A stretch of 64,000 nucleotides of DNA from Pseudomonas bijieensis (GCF_013347965.1 NZ_CP048810.1:6447501-6511500), one strand, 5' to 3'; counted from the stretch's first letter, positions 37,348 to 46,873 are shown. The notes: generated by a model from the sequence alone, not told the origin. Made by a program: numbers and translations.

Positions 37348-37788
37348 ATGAGCCAGACTCTCAGCATGTACCAAAGCGTTGGCGCTTCCGCTTTCAGCAA
37401 TATGGCCTGCCAGATGGCACCGTACTTCGGCACCATCAACCCGGAAATTTCTGTATTGACCCCCGGCCGCGGCGAAGTGAAGGTGCCGTTTCGCAAGGAA
37501 ATCACCAATCACCTGGCTTCCGTTCACGCGATCGCGCTGTGCAATGCGGCAGAGCTCGCAGGCGGCATGATGACCGAGGTGTCCATCCCCAGCGGCGCTC
37601 GCTGGATTCCCAAAGGCATGACCGTCGAATACCTGGCCAAGGCCAAGACTTCCATTCATGCGATTGCTGATGGCAGCGAAATCGACTGGGCGACCTCGGG
37701 CGACAAGATTGTCCCGGTCGATATCTTCGACGAGGGTGGCGTGAAGGTCTTCACGGCGCGCATCACCATGAACGTGAAAGTCGGCTAG
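37348..37788 (+). CDS. Hotdog-fold protein (DUF4442/PaaI-like thioesterase)
   Basis: 146 residues. It starts with a helix and GTINPEISVLTPGRGEVKVPFRKEITNHLASVHAIALCNAAELAGGMMTE, which matches the DUF4442 hotdog fold (the central helix HAIALCNAAEL is characteristic). Hydrolysis of an acyl-CoA is possible but unproven. AGAG lies seven bases before ATG 37348. It is probably repressed by the divergent TetR protein. Confidence 0.8.
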   Translation: MSQTLSMYQSVGASAFSNMACQMAPYFGTINPEISVLTPGRGEVKVPFRKEITNHLASVHAIALCNAAELAGGMMTEVSIPSGARWIPKGMTVEYLAKAKTSIHAIADGSEIDWATSGDKIVPVDIFDEGGVKVFTARITMNVKVG

Positions 37789-37801
37789 GTCGCCCGCTCC
37801 A

Positions 37802-38716
37802 TCATGCGTCGACCGTTTCTGCCAGATGCGCCATCAGCCACTGGCGGAAGCGGTTGACGCTTTGTCTGTTGGGGGCCCGGCCTTGGGGCTCCAGCAGGCA
37901 GAACTGCGCGTCGGTGCGCAGGATGGTTTGCGTCGGCCGCACGAGGCTGCCGGTTTGCAAATGGTTGCTGAGCAGGCCCGACCAGGCCAGGGCGATCCCC
38001 TGGCCTGCCAACGCCGACTGGATCAGCATGGAGTAGCTGTTGATATTGATGCGCCGCCGAGGTTCTGGCGCTGGGTAGCCAAGGCGTTGGAACCATTCTT
38101 TCCAGCCAATCCAGTCCCGGTGCTGGTCTTCCAGCCACAACCAGGTGCATCCACCCAACTGTTCCAGCGATTCGATCCCCGGGTGTTGCGCCAGATAGGC
38201 GGGGCTGCACACCGGGAAAATCTCTTCGTTGAACAACGGCGTGACTTTCATGTTTTTCGGTGGCGTGCTGCAGTAATAAAGCGCCAGGTCACAGTCCAGC
38301 CGGGAAAAATCACTGACTTGATCCGTCGCGATGATGCGCAGGTCAATCTCTTCATTCTGGCGTTGGAACTCCGATACCAACGGCAGCAGCCATAATGAGG
38401 CCATCGCCGTGCTGGTGACGACAGTGACCTGCTGTGCTCCTTGCCAATGGCGCATTCCCGCAGTGGCCTGGGCGATTTGCTGCAACGTATCGCGGATGCT
38501 TTCGTAATACTGGCTGCCCGAGGCGGTGAGGTTGATTTCACGGGTCGTGCGGGTGAACAGCGCGGTGCCCAGATAGTCTTCTAGCAAGCGAATCTGACGG
38601 CTGATGGCGCCTTGAGTGACGTTCAGCTCGCGCGCCGCCACGGTGAAGCTCAAGTGGCGGGCGGCGGCCTCGAACGCCACCAGGCTGTTGAGGGGCGGCA
38701 AGGGTTGCAGTTTCAT
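37802..38716 (-). CDS. LysR-family regulator (GcvA-like)
   Basis: 304 residues. N-terminal winged HTH (LPPLNSLVAFEAAARHLSFTVAARELNVTQGAISRQIRLLED) and a substrate-binding-like effector domain. MKLQPLPPLNSLVAFEAAAR is typical of the GcvA subgroup. It lies 88 bp downstream of the Rieske reductase gene on the same strand and may regulate the demethylase pair. Convergent with the hotdog gene (13 bp apart). Confidence 0.87.
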   Translation of the reverse strand: MKLQPLPPLNSLVAFEAAARHLSFTVAARELNVTQGAISRQIRLLEDYLGTALFTRTTREINLTASGSQYYESIRDTLQQIAQATAGMRHWQGAQQVTVVTSTAMASLWLLPLVSEFQRQNEEIDLRIIATDQVSDFSRLDCDLALYYCSTPPKNMKVTPLFNEEIFPVCSPAYLAQHPGIESLEQLGGCTWLWLEDQHRDWIGWKEWFQRLGYPAPEPRRRININSYSMLIQSALAGQGIALAWSGLLSNHLQTGSLVRPTQTILRTDAQFCLLEPQGRAPNRQSVNRFRQWLMAHLAETVDA

Positions 38717-38804
38717 CAGGCTGGGTCACTGTCTTATAAGGGTTGAGCGCACGGAGATTGTTCAGACGCCAGTGTGCAGTGACTACCTTATTAGCGATGC
38801 AAGG

Positions 38805-39941
38805 CTAAAGATCAAGGATCAGGTCAGACGTGGGCTTGCTGCAGCACAGCAAACGCAGGCCTTTGTCGATTTCCCGTTGCCGGATACCGCCGTTGTGGTT
38901 CATGTCCACCGTACCCTGTAGCAGGGCGGTCTTGCAGGTGCCGCAAACGCCTTGGCTGCAAGAAGAAGGTACGATTGCGCCGGCCTTTTTCGCGGCGCTC
39001 AGCACGGTCTGGTTGCCCGGCATGCTGAAGGTCTTGCCCGAGCGCGACAGGGTCACCGTGAACACGTCCTGCTGGTCGAGCGAAGGGGCTTGTTCGATCA
39101 GCGGCTCTTCGTTCAGTGCCGCAATGTCGAAGCTTTCCTGATGGTAGTGGCTGAAATCGAACGCCGCTTCCCTGAGCAGCGACTTGACCGCTTCCATATA
39201 CCCCTGGGGCCCGCAGGTGAAGATTTCCCGTTCCTGGAAGTCCGGTACTTGCTGGCTTAACAACGGTAAATCGAGCCGACCTATCGGTTGCTGCCATTGA
39301 GCGGTATCGCCCAGACCTTCGCAAACACTGATGACCCGCAGTCCCGGCATGGCGGCCTGCATGCGCGTCAACTCGGCGTGGAAGATGATGTCTGCGGGGG
39401 TGCGAGCGCTGTGCACAAAAACGATGTCGAGGTTGCCGGCCATGTCGCAGGCAGCCCGGGTCATCGACATCAAGGGTGTCACGCCCGAGCCGGCGGACAG
39501 GTACAACAACTTGCTCGCAGGATGGCCGACCGGGGTGAAACTGCCAGCAGGGCCGGAAGCCTTCAGGTGGTCCCCTGGCTTGAGGTTGTCATGCAGCCAA
39601 TTGGACACCGTTCCCCCCGGCACGCGCTTGACGGTAATGGAAAACGCAAAGGGCCGGGTGGGGGAGGACGACAGGGTGTAGCAGCGGGCGATGGTCTGCC
39701 CGCCAATGACCGGCGAGATCGTGATGAACTGGCCAGGCTCGAAGCTCAGTGCGCTGAAGTCCGCACACCGAAAGATGAAGGTCCTGACGTCATGGGTTTC
39801 CTGGCGCACCGCGCAGCATTGCAGGTTTTTCTGTTCACCGCTGTGCCATTGCGAGCCGAATGTGCCCCAGGTTATCGGGTCGGTAAAACGTTGAACCGCG
39901 CTGGTGGTTGCGGGGCGCGTCAGGTTTTCGTAAGTCGTCAT
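38805..39941 (-). CDS. Reductase component of a Rieske N-demethylase (GbcB-like)
   Basis: 378 residues from ATG 39941. GAGGA ends six bases before it but directly abuts ATG 39947, so the later codon is the better start. FAD domain (RCYTLSSSPT), NAD domain (YLSAGSGVTPLMSM, FTCGPQGYM) and a C-terminal plant-type [2Fe-2S] domain (CSQGVCGTC...CC) follow the FNR-ferredoxin order of GbcB. It would pass electrons from NADH to the oxygenase encoded 9 bp upstream. Confidence 0.88.
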   Translation of the reverse strand: MTTYENLTRPATTSAVQRFTDPITWGTFGSQWHSGEQKNLQCCAVRQETHDVRTFIFRCADFSALSFEPGQFITISPVIGGQTIARCYTLSSSPTRPFAFSITVKRVPGGTVSNWLHDNLKPGDHLKASGPAGSFTPVGHPASKLLYLSAGSGVTPLMSMTRAACDMAGNLDIVFVHSARTPADIIFHAELTRMQAAMPGLRVISVCEGLGDTAQWQQPIGRLDLPLLSQQVPDFQEREIFTCGPQGYMEAVKSLLREAAFDFSHYHQESFDIAALNEEPLIEQAPSLDQQDVFTVTLSRSGKTFSMPGNQTVLSAAKKAGAIVPSSCSQGVCGTCKTALLQGTVDMNHNGGIRQREIDKGLRLLCCSKPTSDLILDL

Positions 39942-39950
39942 GTTCATTCC

Positions 39951-41207
39951 TCACACGCCATGGGCGGCCAGACGCGCCGCGTACCAGCGAGAGAACTGGT
40001 CGACATAGGTTTCGGTAAAGGCCGAGAACGGCCCGGGCGTGTAGGCAGGGTCCTGGGTGCCGCTGTGGGTGATGCCGACGAGGCTGGCGTCCTGCAGGTT
40101 TGTCGCAGCCCAGACTTCGGTCAGCTTATCCACTTGGTAGTCGACGCCTTCGATGGCATCGGCATGGACCAGCCACTTGGTGCGCACCAGGGTTTTATCG
40201 GGCGCCAGTGGGATGATGTAGGACACCACGGCATGGTCGCTCATGATATGGGTCCACGAGTTGTGCGTCCAAAGATGCACGTCGCCCAGGTCGCGACGGG
40301 TGAGGTCGCCAAACAGCCGGGTGCAGGCCACGCGGGTATCGAGGGTCTGGGATTCGCCGTTGCCGGCGATGACCAAGCGTTGGGAGCGAAACTGAGTGAC
40401 GGTGTCTTCCCCCAAGTATTCGACGGCGTCGCAGATATAACCTTCGCTCTCCCAGTTGTTCTTGGTGTCGGCATTGCGGCGGTGATACTCGTCCAACGCT
40501 TGAAGTGAATCCTCCCCCAGCCCATCGGTGCAAAAACCGAAATCTTCAGGCAGGAACGACGCGGTCAATTCAGGATGGGTGGCGGCGCAGTGGTAACACT
40601 CGCGGTTGTTTTCTATCACCAACTTCCAATTGCCGTTCTCGATGATTTCCGATTCGTAGGCGATCTTCGAGTGGCTGATGTCGTATTGGGCGAAGCGCGG
40701 TGTCATGACCTGGTCAAGGTACAGGATGTCTTCTGGCGGTTCGTCGCCCAGGCAGACGAAAACATGGGTGCCGATGACCCGAGTATGCACGGGGATCAGG
40801 CTTTTGCATTTGGGGTCGAAACCCTGGCCCATGTGCGCCGCATGTTTGAGGCTGCCATCCAGGTCGTAGCTCCACTGGTGGTAGGGGCAGACCAGCATGC
40901 CCACCGTCGATTTGCCGGCCTGTTTCAAACGCGCCCCGCGGTGACGGCAGACATTGCGAAATGCCTGCACATGCTCGTCATCGTCGCGCACCAGAAGGAT
41001 GGAAGATTTGCCGATATCGAGAGTAGAGACATCACCGGGTTCGGGTATGTCGCTGGTCACGCCCACCAGAATCCAATGTTTGGTGAAAAAGATATCGACG
41101 TCGGTTTCGAAAATATCCTGGCGGCCAAACAAACCGCCAGGCATGCCATGGCCGGGCATGCGGTCGGTCAGAAGTTCTCGATGGGTTTTCACGGCATTAA
41201 TAGTCAT
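39951..41207 (-). CDS. Rieske non-heme iron oxygenase (GbcA / stachydrine-demethylase family)
   Basis: 418 residues. Rieske cluster ligands are C87, H89, C107 and H110 (CRHRG...CPYHQW). The mononuclear iron site follows the ENNRECYHCAATHPE motif (H206, H211), which is shared with glycine-betaine and proline-betaine monooxygenases. Expected reaction: oxidative removal of one N-methyl group as formaldehyde. The gene order around it differs from the canonical gbcAB locus, so the substrate may be stachydrine, carnitine-like or another betaine. A LysR-type palindrome lies 92 bp upstream. Confidence 0.87.
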   Translation of the reverse strand: MTINAVKTHRELLTDRMPGHGMPGGLFGRQDIFETDVDIFFTKHWILVGVTSDIPEPGDVSTLDIGKSSILLVRDDDEHVQAFRNVCRHRGARLKQAGKSTVGMLVCPYHQWSYDLDGSLKHAAHMGQGFDPKCKSLIPVHTRVIGTHVFVCLGDEPPEDILYLDQVMTPRFAQYDISHSKIAYESEIIENGNWKLVIENNRECYHCAATHPELTASFLPEDFGFCTDGLGEDSLQALDEYHRRNADTKNNWESEGYICDAVEYLGEDTVTQFRSQRLVIAGNGESQTLDTRVACTRLFGDLTRRDLGDVHLWTHNSWTHIMSDHAVVSYIIPLAPDKTLVRTKWLVHADAIEGVDYQVDKLTEVWAATNLQDASLVGITHSGTQDPAYTPGPFSAFTETYVDQFSRWYAARLAAHGV

Positions 41208-41298
41208 TATGGGTCTCGCTCAAACTCAAAGTTGATCAGGCGGCAGGTACAGTTTGGAAAGGTGGAATAAGACCGTCAACGCGCTTTATTTTCACGCT

Positions 41299-41319
41299 CG
41301 CATAACTTTGCGTTATGCG
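41299..41319. promoter_or_regulatory. LysR-box palindrome upstream of the Rieske oxygenase
   Basis: CGCATAAC-TTTGC-GTTATGCG is a perfect dyad with 8-base arms, and its core ATAAC-N5-GTTAT contains the T-N11-A pattern of LysR-type sites. A related core (ATAAC-N5-CTTAT) occurs in front of the ProX-like gene at 52130, suggesting a shared regulator. Confidence 0.6.
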
Positions 41320-41346
41320 TAGAGGTGGTATTTAAAGTCTTTTTTA

Positions 41347-42285
41347 TCAGTGGTTTAGATAACTGTCGTCGCGCAGCCAATCGACCAGTGCCTGGGTAAT
41401 GGGCTCAAGTTTTCGACCGCTGGGAATAACTAGGTAATAAGCGTCTTTTGGCTTGACCATGTACGGCGTGATTCTTATTAGTTCACCGCTATTGAGCCGG
41501 TGCGCGATCAGCCGACTCCATCCCAGTGCTATGCCATGGCCTTGAATGGCCGCCTGGATTGCGTCGTTGTAGGAACTGCAGCGAAATGAATAATTAAGCT
41601 TGGGGCGCATATCGCCGAGTTCCCGGCACCAACGGTTCCAGGTCATCCAGCCTTCGAGGGTTGAATCCGAGTCAATCAACGCCACGTCCAAAAAATCGGT
41701 AATGGATGAAGGTGCCGGGTTGCCAGCGAGCCAGGCAGGCGAACAGACGGGAAACACTTCTTCATCGAACAGGAAAACCGAACTTCCATCTTCCCATTTT
41801 CCATCGCCGAAACGGACGGCCAGGTCGACGTCATCCCGGTATGAACCTGGCGAGACCTGCTGCGTCATCAAGCGCAACTTCAACTTCGGTTGAAGGGTGC
41901 GCAGTGCAATCAACCGGGGGAGTATTCTCAGGTGAGAAAACGCCTCGGTGCAGGCGATGGTGATCTCCTGTTCACCGATGCCCTCGACAATTTTGTCGAA
42001 GACACTGGCCATGCGATGAATGGACTCTGCGACGACCAGATGCAGGACATAGCCTTCGTGAGTCAACTTGATTGCCCGATGAAGCCGATGGAACAGCTTG
42101 GTTTCCAGCGTATCTTCCAACAGCCTGATCTGTTTGCTGACGGCGGCCTGAGTCACGCCCAGTTCCTGGGCGGCCAGGGTAAAACTGGCCAGCCGCGCCA
42201 CGGCCTCGAATTCCAGCAAAGCCGTCATCGACGGTATCAACCGCCGATAGCCCTTGACCTTTTTATCGATATCGCTGGGTTGCAT
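41347..42285 (-). CDS. LysR-family regulator (GcvA-like)
   Basis: 312 residues from ATG 42285; a TTG at 42318 is also in frame. HTH in SMTALLEFEAVARLASFTLAAQELGVTQAAVSKQIRLLED. It lies immediately upstream of the dyad at 41299 and of the Rieske gene on the same strand, and directly downstream of the ABC transporter operon. It is the prime candidate for binding the CGCATAAC sites in this island. Confidence 0.88.
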   Translation of the reverse strand: MQPSDIDKKVKGYRRLIPSMTALLEFEAVARLASFTLAAQELGVTQAAVSKQIRLLEDTLETKLFHRLHRAIKLTHEGYVLHLVVAESIHRMASVFDKIVEGIGEQEITIACTEAFSHLRILPRLIALRTLQPKLKLRLMTQQVSPGSYRDDVDLAVRFGDGKWEDGSSVFLFDEEVFPVCSPAWLAGNPAPSSITDFLDVALIDSDSTLEGWMTWNRWCRELGDMRPKLNYSFRCSSYNDAIQAAIQGHGIALGWSRLIAHRLNSGELIRITPYMVKPKDAYYLVIPSGRKLEPITQALVDWLRDDSYLNH

Positions 42286-42314
42286 AGGTGTGTTCCAACG
42301 CCGTGCCGGGTGAA

Positions 42315-43538
42315 TCAAGCCACCGAAGATTGTCTTGCGGGTTCAGAACGCGCTGGGTGTGACAGGTTATGCCCCAGCAGTGCCCGATACAGTTCACCGT
42401 CGCCCAATATGCCCAGGACGGTGCCGGCCTCCTCCTGCACGATCAGGGGGTGACCGGTTTCGTAGCGAATCTGCAAGGCGTCGCGCATGCTGGTCGCCGG
42501 CGGCACGCAAGTGGGACGTCGAGCCAGGGTCTCGATTCGCTTGGTCGGATCCCATGGCTGGACGTGTGCGGTCGTGGCACCTTTTCGAACGCTGGTCAGA
42601 TGCCGCTGCGGGTTGACCACCATCCACAGGTTTTGAGCCGTATCCAGGCAATATTCGTCGCGGGCGAAAACGCACTGTTGCAGCGGGGTCATCAAGCTTT
42701 TCGCACACAACACATTCAACGGGTTGGTGTGGGCGACGAAGTTACGCACGTAGTCATCCGCCGGGTTCAGCACGATCTCTTCGGGCTTGCTGTACTGAAT
42801 GATCTTGCCGTCTTTCATGATGGCGATACGCGTGCCCAGTTTCAGGGCTTCATCCAGGTCATGGCTGACGAACACGATGGTCTTGTGCAGCTTGCGCTGC
42901 AGATCGAGCAGCTCATCCTGCAAGCCTTGGCGAATCAGTGGGTCGAGGGCCGAGAAGGGTTCGTCCATCAGCAGGATGTCGGCGTCCATTGCCAGGGCGC
43001 GGGCCAGGCCGACCCGTTGCTGCATGCCGCCGGACAGCTCGTGGGGCTTCTTGTTGCGCCACTGGGTCAGGCCCACCAGCTCAAGCTTTTCGTCCACCAG
43101 CTTGCGCCGTTCCTTTTCCGGGCGGCCCTGCATTTCCAGGCCGAAGCTGATGTTCTCGCGCACCGTCAGCCAAGGCATCAGGGCGAACTTCTGGAACACC
43201 ATGGCGATGCGCTGGGTGCGCATCATCTTCAGTTCGGCGGGGGTGCAGGAAGCGATGTCGATCTGCCGGCCTTCGTGCTCGACGAACAGCTTGCCGCGAC
43301 TGACGGTGTTCAAGCCGTTGATGCAGCGCAGCAGGCTGGACTTGCCGGAGCCGGACAGGCCCATCAGCACGCAAATCTCACCTTTGTTGATCTCCAGGTT
43401 GGCCTTTTCCACACCGACGATCAAACCCGTCTTCTGGAGAATCTCCGGACGCGAAAAGCCTTGGTCGAGCAGATCCAGGGCGGGCTTCGGACGGGCGCAG
43501 AAAATCACGTCGACGTCTTCGAAACGGATGATGCTCAT
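42315..43538 (-). CDS. Betaine/choline ABC transporter ATP-binding protein (CbcV/ProV-like)
   Basis: 407 residues. Walker A GLSGSGKSS at 60-68, signature LSGGMQQR, Walker B ILLMDEPFSALD and the H loop VSHDLDEAL. The C-terminal 130 residues hold a CBS-like region typical of ProV/CbcV. It powers uptake of quaternary ammonium or sulphonium compounds with the permease encoded just upstream (4-bp ATGA overlap). No binding-protein gene is adjacent; a ProX-like gene at 52258 could serve. Confidence 0.9.
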   Translation of the reverse strand: MSIIRFEDVDVIFCARPKPALDLLDQGFSRPEILQKTGLIVGVEKANLEINKGEICVLMGLSGSGKSSLLRCINGLNTVSRGKLFVEHEGRQIDIASCTPAELKMMRTQRIAMVFQKFALMPWLTVRENISFGLEMQGRPEKERRKLVDEKLELVGLTQWRNKKPHELSGGMQQRVGLARALAMDADILLMDEPFSALDPLIRQGLQDELLDLQRKLHKTIVFVSHDLDEALKLGTRIAIMKDGKIIQYSKPEEIVLNPADDYVRNFVAHTNPLNVLCAKSLMTPLQQCVFARDEYCLDTAQNLWMVVNPQRHLTSVRKGATTAHVQPWDPTKRIETLARRPTCVPPATSMRDALQIRYETGHPLIVQEEAGTVLGILGDGELYRALLGHNLSHPARSEPARQSSVA

Positions 43539-44383
43539 ACGTCACCTCTTTTCAGGGTTTCACGTTGCTTGCAGATGCGGTCGAGGGTGATCGCCAGCAG
43601 CACGATCGCCAGGCCCGCTTCAAACCCCATCGAGATATCGGCGGTGTTCAGCGCATTGACCACTGGTTTGCCAAGCCCGTCGGCACCCACCAGGGCGGCG
43701 ATCACCACCATGGACAGCGACAGCATGATGCATTGGGTGATGCCGGCGGCGATGCTGGGCATGGCATGGGGCAGTTCAATGCGCGCCAGTAATTGGCGGC
43801 GCGAACAGCCAAAGGCCTTGCCGGCATCCATCAACTCTTCGGGCACATCACAGATACCCAGGTAGGTCAGGCGAATAGGGGCGGCGATGGCGAATACCAC
43901 CGTGGATATCAACCCCGGAACGACCCCCAGGCCGAAGAGTGTCAGGGTAGGGATCAGATAGACGAAGGTGGGCACGGTCTGCATCAGGTCGAGGACGGGT
44001 CGCAAGGCCGCATAGAACCAGGGGCGATGTGCCGCGACGATGCCCAGCGGTACGCCGATGACCACGCACACGAGCGTGGCGAAGGTCACCTGGGCAAGGG
44101 TCTCCATGGTCTCCTGCCAGTAACCGAGGTTGAGTATCAGCAGGAACGAAAGGGCCACGAAAAGGGTGAGGCTCACCTTGCGTTGGATGTAATAGGCAAG
44201 CAGGGCAAATACTGCGATCAACGCCAAGGGATTGAACCAAAGGAGCGCGTTGGTAAATGCGCTGATGATGTTGGAGAGTGACAGCGATATGGCGTCGAAA
44301 AGACCTGCGCCATGTTGAGTCAACCATTCGACGTACCGGGCGATGTGTTCGCCCAGTGGAAGCTTCTCTTGTGTAATCCACAT
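43535..44383 (-). CDS. Betaine/choline ABC transporter permease (CbcW/ProW-like)
   Basis: 282 residues from ATG 44383; a GTG at 44416 would add 11. The N-terminus IPLGEHIARYVEWLTQHGAGLFDAIS-like stretch and the EAA loop (DAGKAFGCSRRQLLARIELPHAMPSIAAGI) are typical of ProW/CbcW. Six or seven membrane segments. First gene of the transporter pair. Confidence 0.9.
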   Translation of the reverse strand: MWITQEKLPLGEHIARYVEWLTQHGAGLFDAISLSLSNIISAFTNALLWFNPLALIAVFALLAYYIQRKVSLTLFVALSFLLILNLGYWQETMETLAQVTFATLVCVVIGVPLGIVAAHRPWFYAALRPVLDLMQTVPTFVYLIPTLTLFGLGVVPGLISTVVFAIAAPIRLTYLGICDVPEELMDAGKAFGCSRRQLLARIELPHAMPSIAAGITQCIMLSLSMVVIAALVGADGLGKPVVNALNTADISMGFEAGLAIVLLAITLDRICKQRETLKRGDV

Positions 44384-44848
44384 ATCACTGATCCGGCTGA
44401 TGGAAAGAAACAGCACGCAAGCAACTGCCCGGGTGCAGCTCTATGCGCCAGGTTTCCAGGCAACACAAAGCGACTGCGAGAGGCTTTCGCGTGAGCAGTT
44501 ATCGAAGTTTGGGCAGGGGATGAGTAACAGAAGTGGTGTGTGTCAAAGCCAGTCGCCCCGGCGTTCTTTGGCCGGATGTCGAAGGTCTTTCAGAGGTGTG
44601 CACTGCAAGGTTCATAGTGGCGGCTCGTTGTTGTTTTGGTCTGGAGTCCGTTGCCTGTGGGAGATATTTATCCAGGTGCCTTTTGCTGACAAACCATTTT
44701 ATGTCAGCCTCTCATGAGTTTTTGTCATTAATGATTGGCCGCTTCAAGGGAATCGACGTCGATAAAGTCAATCAAATGTACTCCGGTGTACATTTGGCGG
44801 TCATCCGAGTACATTCGCGCTACGCATTGTTTAAAGAAGGTAGGCAGG
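44384..44848. promoter_or_regulatory. 465-bp divergent intergenic region with a 24-bp dyad
   Basis: No convincing gene is visible. At 44773-44796 there is a perfect dyad CAAATGTAC-N6-GTACATTTG, 52 bp before the TetR start, followed by a related half-site GAGTACATTCG near 44806. The half GGTGTACATTT occurs again at 50227-50237 between the demethylase and etfB. The region must hold the promoters of the transporter pair and the TetR-proC pair. Confidence 0.6.
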
Positions 44849-45550
44849 ATGTCCCAGGTAGGGAAGGCACGCGGCAAGGCTCAGGACGCAGGCTGGCGGG
44901 GCTCGCCGGAGGGATGGCTGGAAGCGGCCTACGAGGCTCTGAAGGAGTCGGGCATCGATGCGGTTCGGGTCATGCCGCTGGCCAAGCGCCTGGGGTTGTC
45001 ACGCACCAGCTTCTACTGGTTTTTCGAGGATCGCGAGCAACTGCTGGCGGCTTTGCTGTCTCGTTGGCGGGAGACCAATACGGGGGGCCTGATCCGGCAA
45101 AGCGAAAGCTATGCCGAAAGCATCTCCGAGGCGATCCTGAATGTGTTCGAGTGCTGGCTCAACCCGCAATTGTTCGATTCGCAGTTCGAGTTTGCCGTAC
45201 GCAGTTGGGCGCTTCAGTCCGCTGAAGTGGCCCAGGAGGTCGCTGTCGTGGACGAGCAGCGAATGAACGCCCTCGCGAGCATGTTCAAGCGCTTTGGCTA
45301 TGACAGCCAGGGGGCTGATGCGCGGGCCCGAACGATCTATCTGACGCAGATTGGCTACATCACCATGAACACGACTGAGTTGATCACCGTGCGCTTCCAG
45401 CGCATTCCTCATTACGTGAGCATCTTCACCGGCAAAGTCCCCAAGCAGCGTGAGCTGGATCGGTTCTATGGGAAGTTCGGCTATGCCGAAAAAGAGCCCG
45501 GCGTCTTCGTTCCCTTGACGGACACTTTCGAAGGTAACACCGATGATTAA
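44849..45550 (+). CDS. TetR-family transcriptional regulator
   Basis: 233 residues from ATG 44849 (AAGAAGG nine bases upstream); an upstream TTG at 44735 would run through the operator dyad and is rejected. HTH in WLEAAYEALKESGIDAVRVMPLAKRLGLSRTSFYWFFEDREQLLAALL. The C-terminal ligand domain resembles those of large TetR regulators. It overlaps the following reductase gene by 8 bp, and the dyad upstream suggests autoregulation. Confidence 0.87.
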   Translation: MSQVGKARGKAQDAGWRGSPEGWLEAAYEALKESGIDAVRVMPLAKRLGLSRTSFYWFFEDREQLLAALLSRWRETNTGGLIRQSESYAESISEAILNVFECWLNPQLFDSQFEFAVRSWALQSAEVAQEVAVVDEQRMNALASMFKRFGYDSQGADARARTIYLTQIGYITMNTTELITVRFQRIPHYVSIFTGKVPKQRELDRFYGKFGYAEKEPGVFVPLTDTFEGNTDD

Positions 45551-46328
45551 TGAGACCGTGGGAATCATTGGTGGAACCGGCTGGCTGGGTGGCGCGATTG
45601 CCAAGGCGGTCTTGGCGAAGGGACTGGTGCCGACGGGAAACCTGATAATTTCCAATCGTTCGGGGAGCCACCCATTGGCGCAACAAGGCGCCTGCCTGGT
45701 CACGGACAACCAAGACCTGGTGGATCGCAGCGACGTCGTGATCATCGCCGTTCGCCCCGAGCATTTCGCCAGCCTGAACATCAACGCGGCTGGCAAAACC
45801 GTTATTTCCCTGATGGCCGGGATGACCGCACAGACGATTGCCGCACAGACCCAGGCTTCGGCGGTGGTGCGGGCGATGCCCAATGCGGCGGTGGAGATCG
45901 GGGAGTCTTTTACGCCTTGGTATTGTTTTGCACAGACAGCGGCAACGACGAAAAGCCTCGTGCAGCGATTGTTCGAATGCGTGGGTACGGCGGCAGAGGT
46001 TCAGCAAGAAGACTACATCGATTACCTCTCGGCGCTTTCGGGTACGGGCCCGGCTTTTCCTGCCTTGTTGATGACGGCGTTGGCCAATCAGGCGATGGCT
46101 GCCGGCATTCCCCCCGACATCGCACAGCTCGCCGCGAAGAATGTCGTGGTCAACAGCAGTCAACTGCTGGCCAGTCACGATGCTCAACAGATGATCGACG
46201 CCTTGGTGGCCTACCGTGGGGTGACGGCTGCTGCCTTGCAAACCATGATTCAGGGGCATTTCGAAGAGCAGATTGGAAGGGCGTTGCAGTCAGGCGCCGC
46301 GGTTGCTCGCAAGGGCCTTCAGGCCTGA
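45543..46328 (+). CDS. Pyrroline-5-carboxylate reductase-like oxidoreductase (ProC family)
   Basis: 261 residues. Rossmann motif GIIGGTGWLGGAI (7-19), the PNAAVEIG stretch and ALSGTGPAFPALLMTAL, as in ProC. It probably is not the housekeeping proC: it is co-transcribed with a TetR regulator inside a betaine island. It could reduce a cyclic imine arising from a proline-type betaine. Substrate unproven. Confidence 0.82.
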   Translation: MINETVGIIGGTGWLGGAIAKAVLAKGLVPTGNLIISNRSGSHPLAQQGACLVTDNQDLVDRSDVVIIAVRPEHFASLNINAAGKTVISLMAGMTAQTIAAQTQASAVVRAMPNAAVEIGESFTPWYCFAQTAATTKSLVQRLFECVGTAAEVQQEDYIDYLSALSGTGPAFPALLMTALANQAMAAGIPPDIAQLAAKNVVVNSSQLLASHDAQQMIDALVAYRGVTAAALQTMIQGHFEEQIGRALQSGAAVARKGLQA

Positions 46329-46368
46329 TAAGGCAATGTGTATCCGTTGCTGCGGTAACGGTAACGCC

Positions 46369-46452
46369 GCTATCGCGAGCAGGCTCGCTCCCACAGGGGA
46401 GTGGAGCCAGACACAACTTCTGCGCATGACCCGGAAAAACTGTGGGAGCGGA
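46369..46452. repeat. Degenerate REPIN
   Basis: A good right-type arm TATCGCGAGCAGGCTCGCTC (46371-46390) and, after about 50 bp, a truncated left-type arm TGTGGGAGCG at 46441. It lies between the convergent proC-like and glyoxalase-like genes. Confidence 0.7.
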
Positions 46453-46489
46453 ACCACCTCAGCAGAGGGGCTTGGATGAGCAACGTGTG

Positions 46490-46873
46490 CTATTCAGCCT
46501 TGAAGCAATACACCGCCAGCTTGTTCCCGTCCAGATCCCGAGCATAAGCCGCGTAGGCGTTATCAGCCCAGTTACGAGGGCCTGGCAGGCCTTCGCATAC
46601 GCCACCGTTTGCCAAAGCGGCAGTATGGAACGCCAGGACCGCAGAGCGATTCGGTGCTTCGAAACTCACGGTAACACCGTTGCCGATGGTCGCCGGACCG
46701 CCGTTGGCCGGGTTGAGTACAAAGAACGAAGGCTTGTCGACGCCCCAGATGGAGCCGGCTTCGTCGAGATCGGCAACGCGCTTGAGGCCGATCTCTTTCA
46801 AGGTGGCGTCATAAAACGCACGTGCTTTTGCCAGGTTGTTGGTGCCGACGGTGACATGGGTAAAAACGGACAT
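46490..46873 (-). CDS. Glyoxalase/VOC-family protein
   Basis: 127 residues, one VOC module (MSVFTHVTVGTNNLAKARAFYDATL ... AYAARDLDGNKLAVYC-like end). AAGGA lies seven bases before ATG 46873. The conserved H near residue 6 and the C-terminal acid are not clearly a full metal triad. It lies 44 bp downstream of the formaldehyde dehydrogenase gene and may help with the glutathione adduct, but this is only context. Confidence 0.75.
   Translation of the reverse strand: MSVFTHVTVGTNNLAKARAFYDATLKEIGLKRVADLDEAGSIWGVDKPSFFVLNPANGGPATIGNGVTVSFEAPNRSAVLAFHTAALANGGVCEGLPGPRNWADNAYAAYARDLDGNKLAVYCFKAE

Noticed and set aside
39951..41207. Calling the Rieske gene canonical gbcA (glycine betaine monooxygenase)
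   Set aside because: The family and active-site motifs fit, but the surrounding order (ABC transporter, ProC- and Ldh-like reductases, PutA-RHH) is not that of gbcAB-dgcAB, so the substrate is left open.
44384..44848. Small open frames in the 465-bp intergenic region (for example 44343-44717)
   Set aside because: No ribosome site, no recognisable domain, and they run across the promoter and dyad.
45543..46328. Treating the ProC-like gene as housekeeping proC
   Set aside because: It overlaps a TetR gene within a catabolic island; housekeeping proC normally lies next to yggS/pilT genes.
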